Positions 17,351 through 27,059 of a stretch of 64,000 nt of DNA are shown piece by piece. Position numbers and translations under genes: made by a program. A model generated the notes under the pieces. It was not told where the DNA came from. It ran no database searches and worked only from the letters and a program-made list of their open reading frames with translations. This stretch comes from JAFGCY01 sp964609245. Its GTDB lineage: Bacteria; 4484-113; JAFGCY01. Position 1 is the first letter of the stretch. Each line of letters begins with the position of its first letter. The DNA lies in the NCBI GenBank assembly GCA_964609245.1, contig CAZSSB010000002.1, positions 73,028 to 137,027 on the forward strand, given 5' to 3'.

Positions 17351-18504
17351 TTGGCAGCCTCCACAATCGCGTCTGCGATGACCTGGGGATCATGTACGCC
17401 CCCTCCCAGGTGGGGAACCCCGACGGCGGGCACCTTGCCGGCGGCGCAGCGCTCCACCTCGAGAACCAGCTGGCCGGCGTTGATCTCCGGCACCACAAAC
17501 GCCTTGATCTTGCCCGCCAGCTCACGGATGTACTTCTCGGGGAACGGCCAGACGACCAGCAGTCTGATCACACCCACCTTGATGCCCTTCTTGCGCGCCA
17601 GTTCGATGCCCATCCTGGCGACGCGAGCCGTGATGCCGTACGTGACGAGCACAACGTCCGCCGAGTCGATCTCCTCTTCCTCGTAGCGCACGATGTCATC
17701 GGCGTTCAGCTTAATCTTGTCGATCAGCCGCTGCACGTTCTGCTGCTGGCATTCGGCACTCATCACGGGGTAGCCGCGCTCGTCGTGGGTCAGCCCGGTG
17801 GTATGGAACTTGTAGCCGTCGCCAGCCCTGGCAAACTCCGGAATCAACCCCCCGTCAGCAGAATACGGCAGGTATTCCTCGGGCGTCTTGCTCGTCAGCT
17901 TGCGCGGCACGATCTCGATCTCGTCGGCGGGCGGGATGACCACTTTCTCAGTCATGTGCCCGACGCACTCGTCCATCATGAACATCACCGGCACGCGGTA
18001 GAGCTCCGCCAGATTGAAGGCGTCGATCACCAGGGTGAAGGCCTCCTGCGGAGATTGGGGGCTCAGCGCGATGATCTGGTAGTCACCGTGCGAGCCCCAG
18101 CGGGCCTGCATGATGTCCTGCTGGCCGACCATCGTCGGCAGCCCCGTCGAAGGTCCGCCCCGCTGCACGTTGACCACCACGCAGGGCGTTTCCATCATCG
18201 CCGCCAGCCCGATGTTCTCCATCATCAGGCTGAAGCCCGGCCCGCTGGTCACCGTCATCGACTTGGTGCCCGTCCAGGAGGCGCCGATAATCGCGGCCAT
18301 CGACGCCATCTCGTCCTCCATCTGGATGAAGGTTCCGCCCATGTAGGGGAACCGGCGCGAGATGCGCTCGACAACCTCGGTGGACGGCGTGATCGGGTAG
18401 CCCGCCACAAACCGGCAGCCCGCCGCCATCGCTCCCTCGCCACAGGCGTAGTCGCCGTCAAGGTAATGCGCGCCCGTAAGCACGCCCGCTGGATCGGTTT
18501 TCAC
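17347..18504 (-). CDS. korA: 2-oxoacid:ferredoxin oxidoreductase alpha subunit
   Basis: A 385-residue alpha subunit. GTG at 18504 overlaps the ferredoxin stop as GTGA and follows AAGGAGGAG, so it is taken as the start. The frame stays open to 18741, but that extension only shadows the ferredoxin gene. Typical motifs are GEGAMAAGCRFVAGYPITPS, EDEMASMAAIIGASWTG, TSGPGFSLMMENIGLA and NVQRGGPSTGLPT. The C-terminal domain carries YGITARVAR and VVPEINAGQL. It forms the catalytic core with korB in the cytoplasm. Confidence 0.93.
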   Translation of the reverse strand: MKTDPAGVLTGAHYLDGDYACGEGAMAAGCRFVAGYPITPSTEVVERISRRFPYMGGTFIQMEDEMASMAAIIGASWTGTKSMTVTSGPGFSLMMENIGLAAMMETPCVVVNVQRGGPSTGLPTMVGQQDIMQARWGSHGDYQIIALSPQSPQEAFTLVIDAFNLAELYRVPVMFMMDECVGHMTEKVVIPPADEIEIVPRKLTSKTPEEYLPYSADGGLIPEFARAGDGYKFHTTGLTHDERGYPVMSAECQQQNVQRLIDKIKLNADDIVRYEEEEIDSADVVLVTYGITARVARMGIELARKKGIKVGVIRLLVVWPFPEKYIRELAGKIKAFVVPEINAGQLVLEVERCAAGKVPAVGVPHLGGGVHDPQVIADAIVEAAK

Positions 18505-18827
18505 TTCGGCTCCTCCTTCGAGGTGTGCACGCCCTCGGGAGTGACTTCGGTGACGTCGCCCAGCTTGCCGTTGGGCAGCGGCGAGGAGAAGATCGCGAAC
18601 TCCGGACAGATCATCTCGCACAGGTTGCAGTTCACACACTCCCCGGTCTTGATCGCTACCGGGTAGTGGTAGCCCTTCGCGTTGAACTCGTCGCTCATGA
18701 TCAGCACACCGCGCGGGCAGTACTCGACACAGAATACGCACCCCTTGCAGCGGTCCGCGATGATGTGGACCTCTCCATGGGGGATCTCGATTTGGTCATA
18801 GTCCAGTGGTTTGCGCCAGTACTTCAT
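18501..18827 (-). CDS. korD: 2-oxoacid:ferredoxin oxidoreductase delta subunit (2[4Fe-4S] ferredoxin)
   Basis: A 108-residue ferredoxin subunit that opens MKYWRKPLDYDQ and has CKGCVFCVEYCPRGVL near residue 26 and CVNCNLCEMICPEFAI near 63. ATG at 18827 is chosen because related delta subunits begin this way; its ribosome site is weak. The frame stays open to 18917 with non-ATG starts, so the N-terminus is uncertain. It is the first gene of the Kor-Hdr run and passes electrons from the TPP core to free ferredoxin or directly to a partner. Confidence 0.88.
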   Translation of the reverse strand: MKYWRKPLDYDQIEIPHGEVHIIADRCKGCVFCVEYCPRGVLIMSDEFNAKGYHYPVAIKTGECVNCNLCEMICPEFAIFSSPLPNGKLGDVTEVTPEGVHTSKEEPK

Positions 18828-19560
18828 AACGACGTCCAGATGTGGGTTGGTTTCAGGACTTGCGCCAGCCGGTGCTCGATCCCTGACCACATCTCCTACA
18901 TTTGTCAGCGCCAGCAACGCTTTCAGGCTGGTCGCCGCGGTAGGCCACTTGGCACGTCAGACCACTGATTGCTCCGCTTGTCTCGAGTAAGAACGTGGAA
19001 TCAAACACTGACCGGGCTGATGCTGTACTGGAATGTGTGCTGATGTAGCGCCAGCAGGACTAGAGCAGTAAATGAGAATGGGTATCAGGAAGTTGGAAGT
19101 GATTAGAGGTGTGTCGCCATTCAGATGACGAATCGACCGGACCAAAAGCGAGTTCAGTCGCATCGTTTCCTCGACTGGTCCAGGCTCCTAGCGGCACTCG
19201 CGGCATTTCGTCCGCCGCACGTTGCTACGCTGTAATTCTACCATCGAGCATATCCTGTGTAAACCGTAGCCGGTCTACTCTCTGGGCTGTCATTCCGCAC
19301 CATTCCGCGGGCAGCCAGGTCTCTGTGCGTGGTCCATTACCGTGCACGAAATTACGGATCATCTTTGCTGCAATCAGTGCCGGACCACGGTATCATTTAA
19401 GAAGGCGAACAGACGCGCGCAACATAGAACTGGCGCACTCACTGGGCAGCAACAGCGCGGCGCATTCTTCAATCGGGCGCCGCCGATGGGTAGTGGTACG
19501 GGACTGTGCTACAGCCACCGCGACATCGCTCTCAAGGGTAACTTCAGGCGGGAGGCGAGC
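18828..19560. promoter_or_regulatory. Divergent intergenic region upstream of the Kor-Hdr operon
   Basis: About 730 bases with no gene I can support. It must hold the promoter of the leftward 12-kb Kor-Hdr operon and that of the rightward two-CW gene. By eye the AT content is higher than in the flanking genes. No strong -35/-10 pair, terminator or recognisable riboswitch was found. Open frames at 19109-19564 and in the 5' part of 19342-19830 show no family features. Confidence 0.4.
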
Positions 19561-19830
19561 ATGAGATCAAACTGCTGGGAGTTCACCAGCTGCGGACGGG
19601 AGCCCGGTGGCAAAGCCGTGGACGCCCACGGCATCTGCAGCGCCGCGGTCAACAAATCCTACAACGGCGCCAATCATGGATTTAACGCCGGACGTTGCTG
19701 CTGGCGTGCCGCAGGCACGCTATACGGGGGACACTGTGAGTGCGCGCTGCTGCAGGAACTGGGCTCTTGTGACAAATGCGAGTTCTTCCAGCTCGTTAAA
19801 CAAGAAGAAGGCAGCGACTTCCGCGCCTAG
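19561..19830 (+). CDS. Small two-CW domain protein
   Basis: An 89-residue cysteine-rich protein. It begins MRSNCWEFTSCGREPGG, continues with a Cys-containing GICSAA block, and has a second CW in GRCCWRAAGT, then GGHCECALLQ and CDKCEFFQLVKQEE. This matches the 'two-CW' domain found alone or with chemotaxis and PAS proteins in many anaerobes; its function is not established. GGAGGCGAGC precedes the ATG. It is divergent from the Kor-Hdr operon and convergent with heme A synthase. Cysteine content suggests metal or Fe-S binding, which is inference. Confidence 0.82.
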   Translation: MRSNCWEFTSCGREPGGKAVDAHGICSAAVNKSYNGANHGFNAGRCCWRAAGTLYGGHCECALLQELGSCDKCEFFQLVKQEEGSDFRA

Positions 19831-19895
19831 CGAAGGCCGACGCGCAGGACGCCGGCCCCCAGCGGGGCGAGGATGTGTGTGCGGGTCGCTCACCA

Positions 19896-21206
19896 TCAAG
19901 CGCCAGGTCTGAGTAGCCGGTGCACCCAGACGGCGAGATATACGGCCAGCGCCAACAGCAGTGCGCCCATCGTCTGGTGCAGGGTGGTCACAATGACCAT
20001 CAGCCAGCCCGGCTGGTAGCCGGCGTTCGCCCCGGTCGTCATCAGGGCCGCCAAACCCAGCAACAGCTGGATGCCGGCCGCATTGGCCAGCAGCAGCCCG
20101 CCACGGCTGAGACGTGGCAGCTGGGGATAGATGCCCCAGAGGCGGAGCCCGGCCACCGCGGCGATAATCAGCACGATCACCGCGAGGGTGATGTGCAGGT
20201 GCAGCCCGCCCTTGATGTGGCGCAGCACCGCGCCCAGTACCAGTTGGACGATCAGCAGCACCAGCAGCCAGATCGCCAGCGCGCGGTCGGTGCGAGCCAG
20301 GGGACTGCGATGCACCTCGCTGCACCGCTTCCAGCCCTGCGACACATACACCGCCAGTGCCACCAGGGAGGCGAGGAACAGCTGTCCGACCACGCCGTGA
20401 ATGATCGCCAGGTAGATGTTGGGCTGCACGTCGTGCGGCGAGGTAGACAACGTGAGCGTGCCGGTCACGCGCAGGCCGCCGAGCACCCCCTGGATGATCA
20501 CCAGCACCAGGGCACCCCAGGCCAGCTGCTTGAGCCAGCGCGGCTGGCGACCGAACTGGAGGTTGATCGCCACAATCAGGGTGGTCAGCCCGGCCAGGGA
20601 GCCGAGCAGCCGGTGGGCGTGCTCATAGTAGATGCCCCCGGTCATCCGCGCCAGCGGGTAGAAAAACATGTTGTAGCCGAACGTGTTGGGCCAGTCCACG
20701 ACGGCCAGCCCCGACTCGAAGCCCGTCACCATTCCACCGGCGACGATCAGCAGCAACGTGATTGCCGCGGCGACGACGACCAGGACCGGCGGCCAGTCGA
20801 CCGGCTGCCGCCCCGCCCGGCCGCGGCCGCCGATCGCCGCGCCGATGCCGCCCAGCAGCGCACCGATCACCGGCGAACCGACCAGCCACAACGCGGCCGA
20901 TGGCAGCAGCTGGTTAGCCTGCTCACCCGACATCAGGCTGCCGAAGATCAGCAGGTTGAGCAGCCCGGCGATGCCGCCGACCCAGACTCCGCCCAGCCAC
21001 CCTCGCACCGTCAACCGGTTCGCCAGGCTGCCGCCCAGCACGACGCACAGGGCCATCAGCAGTATGATCAGCCAGCCCGGCACCGTCGAGACCGGCAGGC
21101 GCAGGAAGTAGCCGAGCGCCCACATTGCGGCCGTCGTCCCGAAGCCCAGCGCCAGCAGATCGGTCCGGCCCCGGGGCGCCTTAGCCTTGGTCACTGCCGC
21201 ATCCAT
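19896..21206 (-). CDS. ctaA: Heme A synthase, COX15/CtaA family
   Basis: A 436-residue polytopic protein with about a dozen hydrophobic segments. The COX15/CtaA core is in the C-terminal two-thirds: GGMVTGFESGLAVVDWPNTFG near residue 175, YYEHAHRLLGS near 215, IIHGVVGQLF near 283 and HQTMGALL near 410, giving the expected heme-binding histidines. The first 150 residues form an extra hydrophobic region beyond the usual family core. ATG at 21206 is preferred because GGGAGG lies 5 bases upstream. It oxidises heme O to heme A for the aa3-type oxidase encoded just downstream and is divergent from ctaB. Confidence 0.9.
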   Translation of the reverse strand: MDAAVTKAKAPRGRTDLLALGFGTTAAMWALGYFLRLPVSTVPGWLIILLMALCVVLGGSLANRLTVRGWLGGVWVGGIAGLLNLLIFGSLMSGEQANQLLPSAALWLVGSPVIGALLGGIGAAIGGRGRAGRQPVDWPPVLVVVAAAITLLLIVAGGMVTGFESGLAVVDWPNTFGYNMFFYPLARMTGGIYYEHAHRLLGSLAGLTTLIVAINLQFGRQPRWLKQLAWGALVLVIIQGVLGGLRVTGTLTLSTSPHDVQPNIYLAIIHGVVGQLFLASLVALAVYVSQGWKRCSEVHRSPLARTDRALAIWLLVLLIVQLVLGAVLRHIKGGLHLHITLAVIVLIIAAVAGLRLWGIYPQLPRLSRGGLLLANAAGIQLLLGLAALMTTGANAGYQPGWLMVIVTTLHQTMGALLLALAVYLAVWVHRLLRPGA

Positions 21207-21343
21207 GAGCACCTCCCAGCGTGTGCGCCTAACCTACTTGATCCCGGCGGCAGCGTCAAGCGGGCCCGCGCGCACGCCGAGTGTCTAACGTGCCCAGGCC
21301 AGCGGCAGGGTAATATCTGTGAGTAGTACTGGTGGTTCTAAGC

Positions 21344-22333
21344 ATGGGGTCGACGGTCAGCACAGCGAGTACTCCGAACCAGCCGCCGGCCAAGTCCGGC
21401 ACCGCGCTGCGCGAATACTCGCGGCTGACCAAGGTCGGCTTAAACACGATGGTCGTGGGAACCACCTGCGCCGGTTTCCTGCTGGCCAGTGGCGCCAGGG
21501 TCGACTGGATGCTGCTGGGCTGGACGCTGCTCGGCACCGCGCTGGCCGCCCTGGGCGCCAGCGGCCTCAACCAGTGGCTGGAGCGTCACCGCGACGCCCG
21601 CATGCACCGCACCCGCAGCCGCCCCCTGCCCGCCCGACGGCTGCCAAGCGGGCAGGCGCTGGCCGTAGCGGGCGCACTCGCGCTGGGCGGCGATCTGCTG
21701 CTGGCGGTGCAGGTCAACGCCCTGACGGCGTTGTTGGCGCTGATCGTGCAGCTCGTCTACCTGGGCATGTACACGCCGCTGAAGCCGCGCAGCACACTGA
21801 GCACGCTGCTGGGTGGCATCTGCGGCGCGCTGCCGCCGATGATGGGCTTCAGCGCCGCGACCGGCCGGCTGGAGCCGGCGGCCTGGCTGCTCGGCGCGCT
21901 GCTGTTCGCCTGGCAGATCCCGCACTTCCTGGCGCTGGCCTGGATGTATCGCCGAGACTACCTGCGCGGCGGCTACCGAATGCTGCCGATGCTGGATGAG
22001 TCCGGGCGACTGAACTTCACCATGCTGTTGATCTACACGCTGGCGCTGCTGCCGCTGGGGCTGGCGCCGGTGCTGGTCGGCCTGGGCGGCTGGACCTACG
22101 CCCTGGGATCGCTGCTGCTGGGCATGTTGATGGTGTGGCTCAGCCTGCGACTGAACCGCAATCGAAGCGAGCGCGATGCCCGCCGCGTGTTCCTCGCCAG
22201 CGTGATCTACCTGCCGCTGGTGCTGATCCTGCTCGTGGCGGATCACCGCGGACTGACCGGGGCCGCCACGGAACCCTCCGAAGCTGCCCCCCTCGCCGCC
22301 GCCGGCGTCCAGTATCGGGAAGGGCCGCGGTGA
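21344..22333 (+). CDS. ctaB: Heme O synthase (protoheme IX farnesyltransferase)
   Basis: A 329-residue UbiA-family prenyltransferase. The substrate-binding motif reads NQWLERHRDARMHRTRSRPLP, and the second conserved region YTPLKPRSTLSTLLGGICGALPPMMG follows, with multiple membrane helices. It attaches a farnesyl group to heme B, the step before heme A synthase. ATG at 21344 is chosen; an in-frame GTG at 21332 is possible and neither has a clear ribosome site. Its stop overlaps the start of the DUF3179 gene (TGATG). Confidence 0.92.
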   Translation: MGSTVSTASTPNQPPAKSGTALREYSRLTKVGLNTMVVGTTCAGFLLASGARVDWMLLGWTLLGTALAALGASGLNQWLERHRDARMHRTRSRPLPARRLPSGQALAVAGALALGGDLLLAVQVNALTALLALIVQLVYLGMYTPLKPRSTLSTLLGGICGALPPMMGFSAATGRLEPAAWLLGALLFAWQIPHFLALAWMYRRDYLRGGYRMLPMLDESGRLNFTMLLIYTLALLPLGLAPVLVGLGGWTYALGSLLLGMLMVWLSLRLNRNRSERDARRVFLASVIYLPLVLILLVADHRGLTGAATEPSEAAPLAAAGVQYREGPR

Positions 22334-23439
22334 TGGAGGAGCCCGCGCGTAAGGTCGAGCCGCAACAGCGCCTGCTGGACTGGCGCAGCGGGGGCTGGGT
22401 GCTGGCACTGATGGCGTTGCTGCTGGCGCTTGTCGTGCTCCGCTTCATCTGGCCCGGCCTCAGTCGGGAAGCGCCCCCCGCAGCGACTGCCGATCCCGAT
22501 GCAGCGGACAACGGCTTTGACCTCAGCGGCTCACTGGTGCCCCGCGAGTTGATCGTCGTCGGCGCCGAGCGGGGAACGATACGGGCGCTCACCGACCCCA
22601 ATACGATCGCCGGCGCGGAGGTCGTCGAGTACAACGCCGAGCGGCGTGGCAAGTTCCTGGTCAGCGGCGACCGCGTGATCGGCGTGACAATCGGCGCCGA
22701 GAGCCGCGCCTACCCGCTGCGAATCCTCAACTGGCATGAGATCGCCAACGACACCCTGGGAGGCACAGAGATCGCCGTGACCTACTGCCCACTCAGCGAC
22801 AGCGCGGCGGTGTTCCGTCGCGATGTGACAGGCGATGTGCCGGCGTTCGAGGTCAGCGGGCTGCTGCTCAACAGCAATCTGCTGATGTACGACGTCCGCG
22901 ACGGTGGCGGCGAGAGCCTCTGGAGCCAGCTGCAGCTGCGCGCGGTCGCCGGAGCGGCGGCGGGAACCGAGTTGCAGCTGGTGGCGGCCGAACTGTCCCA
23001 CTGGGGAGACTGGCTGGCGCGCCATCCCGAGACCACGGTGATCACCGGCCGCGACGAGTACAAGTCGCGCTACAAGCGCAATCCCTACGGCCACTACTTC
23101 GAAACCGGCCGGCCGCGCTTCCCCGTATCGCCGGCGGTACCGGCGGACGGGCTGCCCGCCATGGCCCGCGTGCTGGCGGTGCAGGACGGCGAGGGCTGGC
23201 ACGTGCTGGCCTACCACGACCCGCTTGTCGACGCGGGCGACCAGCCGCGCCGCTGGCAGGATGACGCCCTAGGGCTGGGACTCAGCTGGCAGCCACACGC
23301 CGCCGGAATGGAGCCGCCGACGCTACGGGCCATGCATGGCATTGAGCCGGTCGGCGCGGTCTACGCGTTCTGGTTCGCCTGGTCCGCGATGCACCCCGAT
23401 GCTCCGCCGCCGCAGCAGGTGCCGCAACCCACACCGTAA
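22333..23439 (+). CDS. DUF3179 family protein, membrane-anchored
   Basis: A 368-residue protein with one N-terminal membrane helix (about residues 22 to 42) and a DUF3179 domain, recognised from AYPLRILNWHEIANDTLGG, VTYCPLSDSAAVF, FEVSGLLLNSNLLMYD and ESLWSQL. The function of DUF3179 is not established. The cysteine in TYCPL and the coupling to ctaB could suggest a link with heme or copper handling, but that is speculation. The start overlaps the ctaB stop, so they are one transcript. It ends 7 bases from the convergent oxidase operon. Confidence 0.85.
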   Translation: MEEPARKVEPQQRLLDWRSGGWVLALMALLLALVVLRFIWPGLSREAPPAATADPDAADNGFDLSGSLVPRELIVVGAERGTIRALTDPNTIAGAEVVEYNAERRGKFLVSGDRVIGVTIGAESRAYPLRILNWHEIANDTLGGTEIAVTYCPLSDSAAVFRRDVTGDVPAFEVSGLLLNSNLLMYDVRDGGGESLWSQLQLRAVAGAAAGTELQLVAAELSHWGDWLARHPETTVITGRDEYKSRYKRNPYGHYFETGRPRFPVSPAVPADGLPAMARVLAVQDGEGWHVLAYHDPLVDAGDQPRRWQDDALGLGLSWQPHAAGMEPPTLRAMHGIEPVGAVYAFWFAWSAMHPDAPPPQQVPQPTP

Positions 23440-23446
23440 CCGACGA

Positions 23447-24046
23447 CTAGCCGGCCGTGATCAGCAACACGAACATCACCAGCCAGACGATGTCGAGGAA
23501 GTGCCAGTACATCGCGGTGTTCTTCACCGGCTGATGCGCCAGCGGCGAGTAGGCGCCGCGCCAGGCGGCGCGCATGATGACGCCCAGCGGAATGAGCCCG
23601 CCGATCACGTGCAGCGCGTGCAGGCCGGTCAGCATGTAGAAGGTGAAGGCGTAGAGGTTGGCCTGGGCGTAGACATCCGCCGCCAGCAGCACGGACCAGG
23701 CAGAGACCTGGCTGATCAGGAACACCGCCCCCAGCACGAAGGTGGCGGCCAGGCCCATGCGCAGCAGCTGCGCGCGGCCACGTCGCACGCTGTGCAGGGC
23801 AAAGTGCATCGTCATGCTGCTGGCAATCAGCACGAAGGTGCTGAAGTACAGTCCGCGCGGCAGGGCCGGCATACCGGCCGGCGGCCACTCTGGAGCGCGC
23901 AGCCGCACCACCAGGTAACCGACCATGCTGGCGATGAACAACACGCTCAGCGACGCGATGAACAGCCACATGCCGAGTGTCTGAGTGTCATCGCGCCGTA
24001 GCGCGTCGCCCGTCGTGTCCATCGTCGGCCTTTGCTCCCCGGTCAT
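23447..24046 (-). CDS. Second subunit-III-like heme-copper oxidase protein
   Basis: A 199-residue protein with five hydrophobic segments and the subunit III signature HALHVIGGLIPLG near residue 143 and MYWHFLDIVWLVMF near the end. It is the compact five-helix form of cytochrome oxidase subunit III. A larger subunit III (24473-25357) is in the same operon, so this is a second copy with little near-identity to it. The ATG overlaps the subunit IV stop by 4 bases. It may be part of the same oxidase or an assembly paralogue. Confidence 0.85.
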   Translation of the reverse strand: MTGEQRPTMDTTGDALRRDDTQTLGMWLFIASLSVLFIASMVGYLVVRLRAPEWPPAGMPALPRGLYFSTFVLIASSMTMHFALHSVRRGRAQLLRMGLAATFVLGAVFLISQVSAWSVLLAADVYAQANLYAFTFYMLTGLHALHVIGGLIPLGVIMRAAWRGAYSPLAHQPVKNTAMYWHFLDIVWLVMFVLLITAG

Positions 24047-24438
24047 GGCTGGGCTCCCTGCTCCTCGCTGATCGCGGGCGCGTAGTCCTCGATCAGCTCC
24101 GACCGGTAGGCGGTGGAGTCCATCAGGACCAGGCCGACGAACAGCATCACGAAGAAGATCGCGAACAGAAAGATGGTGCCGTGCAGCAGCTTGTCATAGC
24201 GCAGGTGCATGAAGTAGAGCGCGACCAGAAAGGCCTTGACGGTCGCGATCCCCAGTGCGATCCACAGATTCCAGCGGCCCAGGTCGACATAGGTCGCCGC
24301 CACCGTCAGCCAGGTCAGAGCCAGCAGCGCGATGAATACGCCCAGCAGCACCCACAACGGGATGACATGCCCCACTCCGCGGCGGACCTGCTCCCCCTGC
24401 CGGAAGGTCGTCACTATCTTCTTCACTTGCTCAAGCAT
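24043..24438 (-). CDS. coxD: Cytochrome c oxidase subunit IV (prokaryotic type)
   Basis: A 131-residue protein with three membrane helices (about 25 to 48, 57 to 78 and 85 to 108). The family motif IATVKAFLVALYFMHLRYD sits near residue 63. It is a small accessory subunit of the caa3 oxidase. It lies between the two subunit III genes and overlaps the second one. Confidence 0.87.
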   Translation of the reverse strand: MLEQVKKIVTTFRQGEQVRRGVGHVIPLWVLLGVFIALLALTWLTVAATYVDLGRWNLWIALGIATVKAFLVALYFMHLRYDKLLHGTIFLFAIFFVMLFVGLVLMDSTAYRSELIEDYAPAISEEQGAQP

Positions 24439-24472
24439 CTCTTATGCCTCTCGGTATCACCGTCGCGCCTAC

Positions 24473-25357
24473 CTAGTGGATCAGGTACAGCAGTGGGAAC
24501 AGGAAGATCCAGATCAGATCCACGACGTGCCAGTAAAGCCCGGTCAGATCGACCGGCGTGAAGTAACCGCCGCCAAAGCGACCCTTCGCCGCCAGCAGCA
24601 CCATCACGAAGATCGCGATCATGCCCGCGATGACGTGCAGGGCGTGCAGGCCGGTCATCGCGAAGTAGACCCCAAAGAACAGGTGCACGTTCTCGGGCTG
24701 CGGAACCACGTGCTCGCCCGCGACCGCGGGAGTCTCCCCCGGCAGCCGGGCCAATCCGCCAGGACCGGGCGCGGTCGGCGGCAGCTGCGTCCCGCCGAGA
24801 TCGTGACCGCCTGCGGTGCTGCAGGGTTCAGCGTCCACCGGGCCAACCTCCGCCTGGTCAGCAGGACGGTCGCCTGCATGATGCGCGCCGTCCTCAGCGG
24901 CCGGCTCGGGCTGGTGGGCGTCCGTAACCTCGTGGTGTTCGGGCTGGAAGCGCTGGCCCCACAGCAAACCGTGCTTCCACTTGTGCTCGTACTCGACGGC
25001 CTTGATACCGAGAAAGGCGAAGCCGGCCAGCAGCGTCAGCGACAGAAGGATGATCAGCAGCCGGCGCTGGCCGAGCTGCGCGGCGCGCACCGCCCAGGCC
25101 ATCGTCAGGCTGGAGGCGATCAGCACCACGGTGTTGATCCCGCCGAGCGTTTTGTCCAGGTACTTGTGCGCGTAGAGAAAGACCTCGGGATGGTGGGCGC
25201 GGTAGTAGGCGTAGGCCACGAACAGCCCGCCGAACAGCAGAATCTCCGTCACCAGGAACAGCCACATCCCCAGCTTGTCGCTGTCGAACTGCTGCTGCTC
25301 CGTGTCGAAGTGATGGTGCAGGTGCTGCGGTCGATCGTCGTGATGCTGGTTCGTCAT
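24473..25357 (-). CDS. coxC: Cytochrome c oxidase subunit III with a large hydrophilic insert
   Basis: A 294-residue subunit III. Residues 25 to 130 and 226 to 294 carry the family helices (LGMWLFLVTEILLFGG; GLHALHVIAGM; LYWHVVDLIWIFLFPLLYLIH). Between them, about residues 136 to 224, is a Pro, Gly, Ala, Asp, Glu and His rich stretch with no predicted structure and one Cys, absent from ordinary subunit III. The N-terminus is His-rich (HH and HHH runs). The ATG is 5 bases after the coxA stop. The reading frame is continuous through the insert, so this is not a frameshift artefact. Confidence 0.87.
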   Translation of the reverse strand: MTNQHHDDRPQHLHHHFDTEQQQFDSDKLGMWLFLVTEILLFGGLFVAYAYYRAHHPEVFLYAHKYLDKTLGGINTVVLIASSLTMAWAVRAAQLGQRRLLIILLSLTLLAGFAFLGIKAVEYEHKWKHGLLWGQRFQPEHHEVTDAHQPEPAAEDGAHHAGDRPADQAEVGPVDAEPCSTAGGHDLGGTQLPPTAPGPGGLARLPGETPAVAGEHVVPQPENVHLFFGVYFAMTGLHALHVIAGMIAIFVMVLLAAKGRFGGGYFTPVDLTGLYWHVVDLIWIFLFPLLYLIH

Positions 25358-25362
25358 GCTGC

Positions 25363-27048
<1,686 letters not shown>

Positions 27049-27059
27049 CGCTATCCCCG

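Noticed and set aside
19109..19564. Possible small genes in the gap before the two-CW gene
   Set aside because: They lack ribosome sites and recognisable domains; only the frame from 19561 has both.
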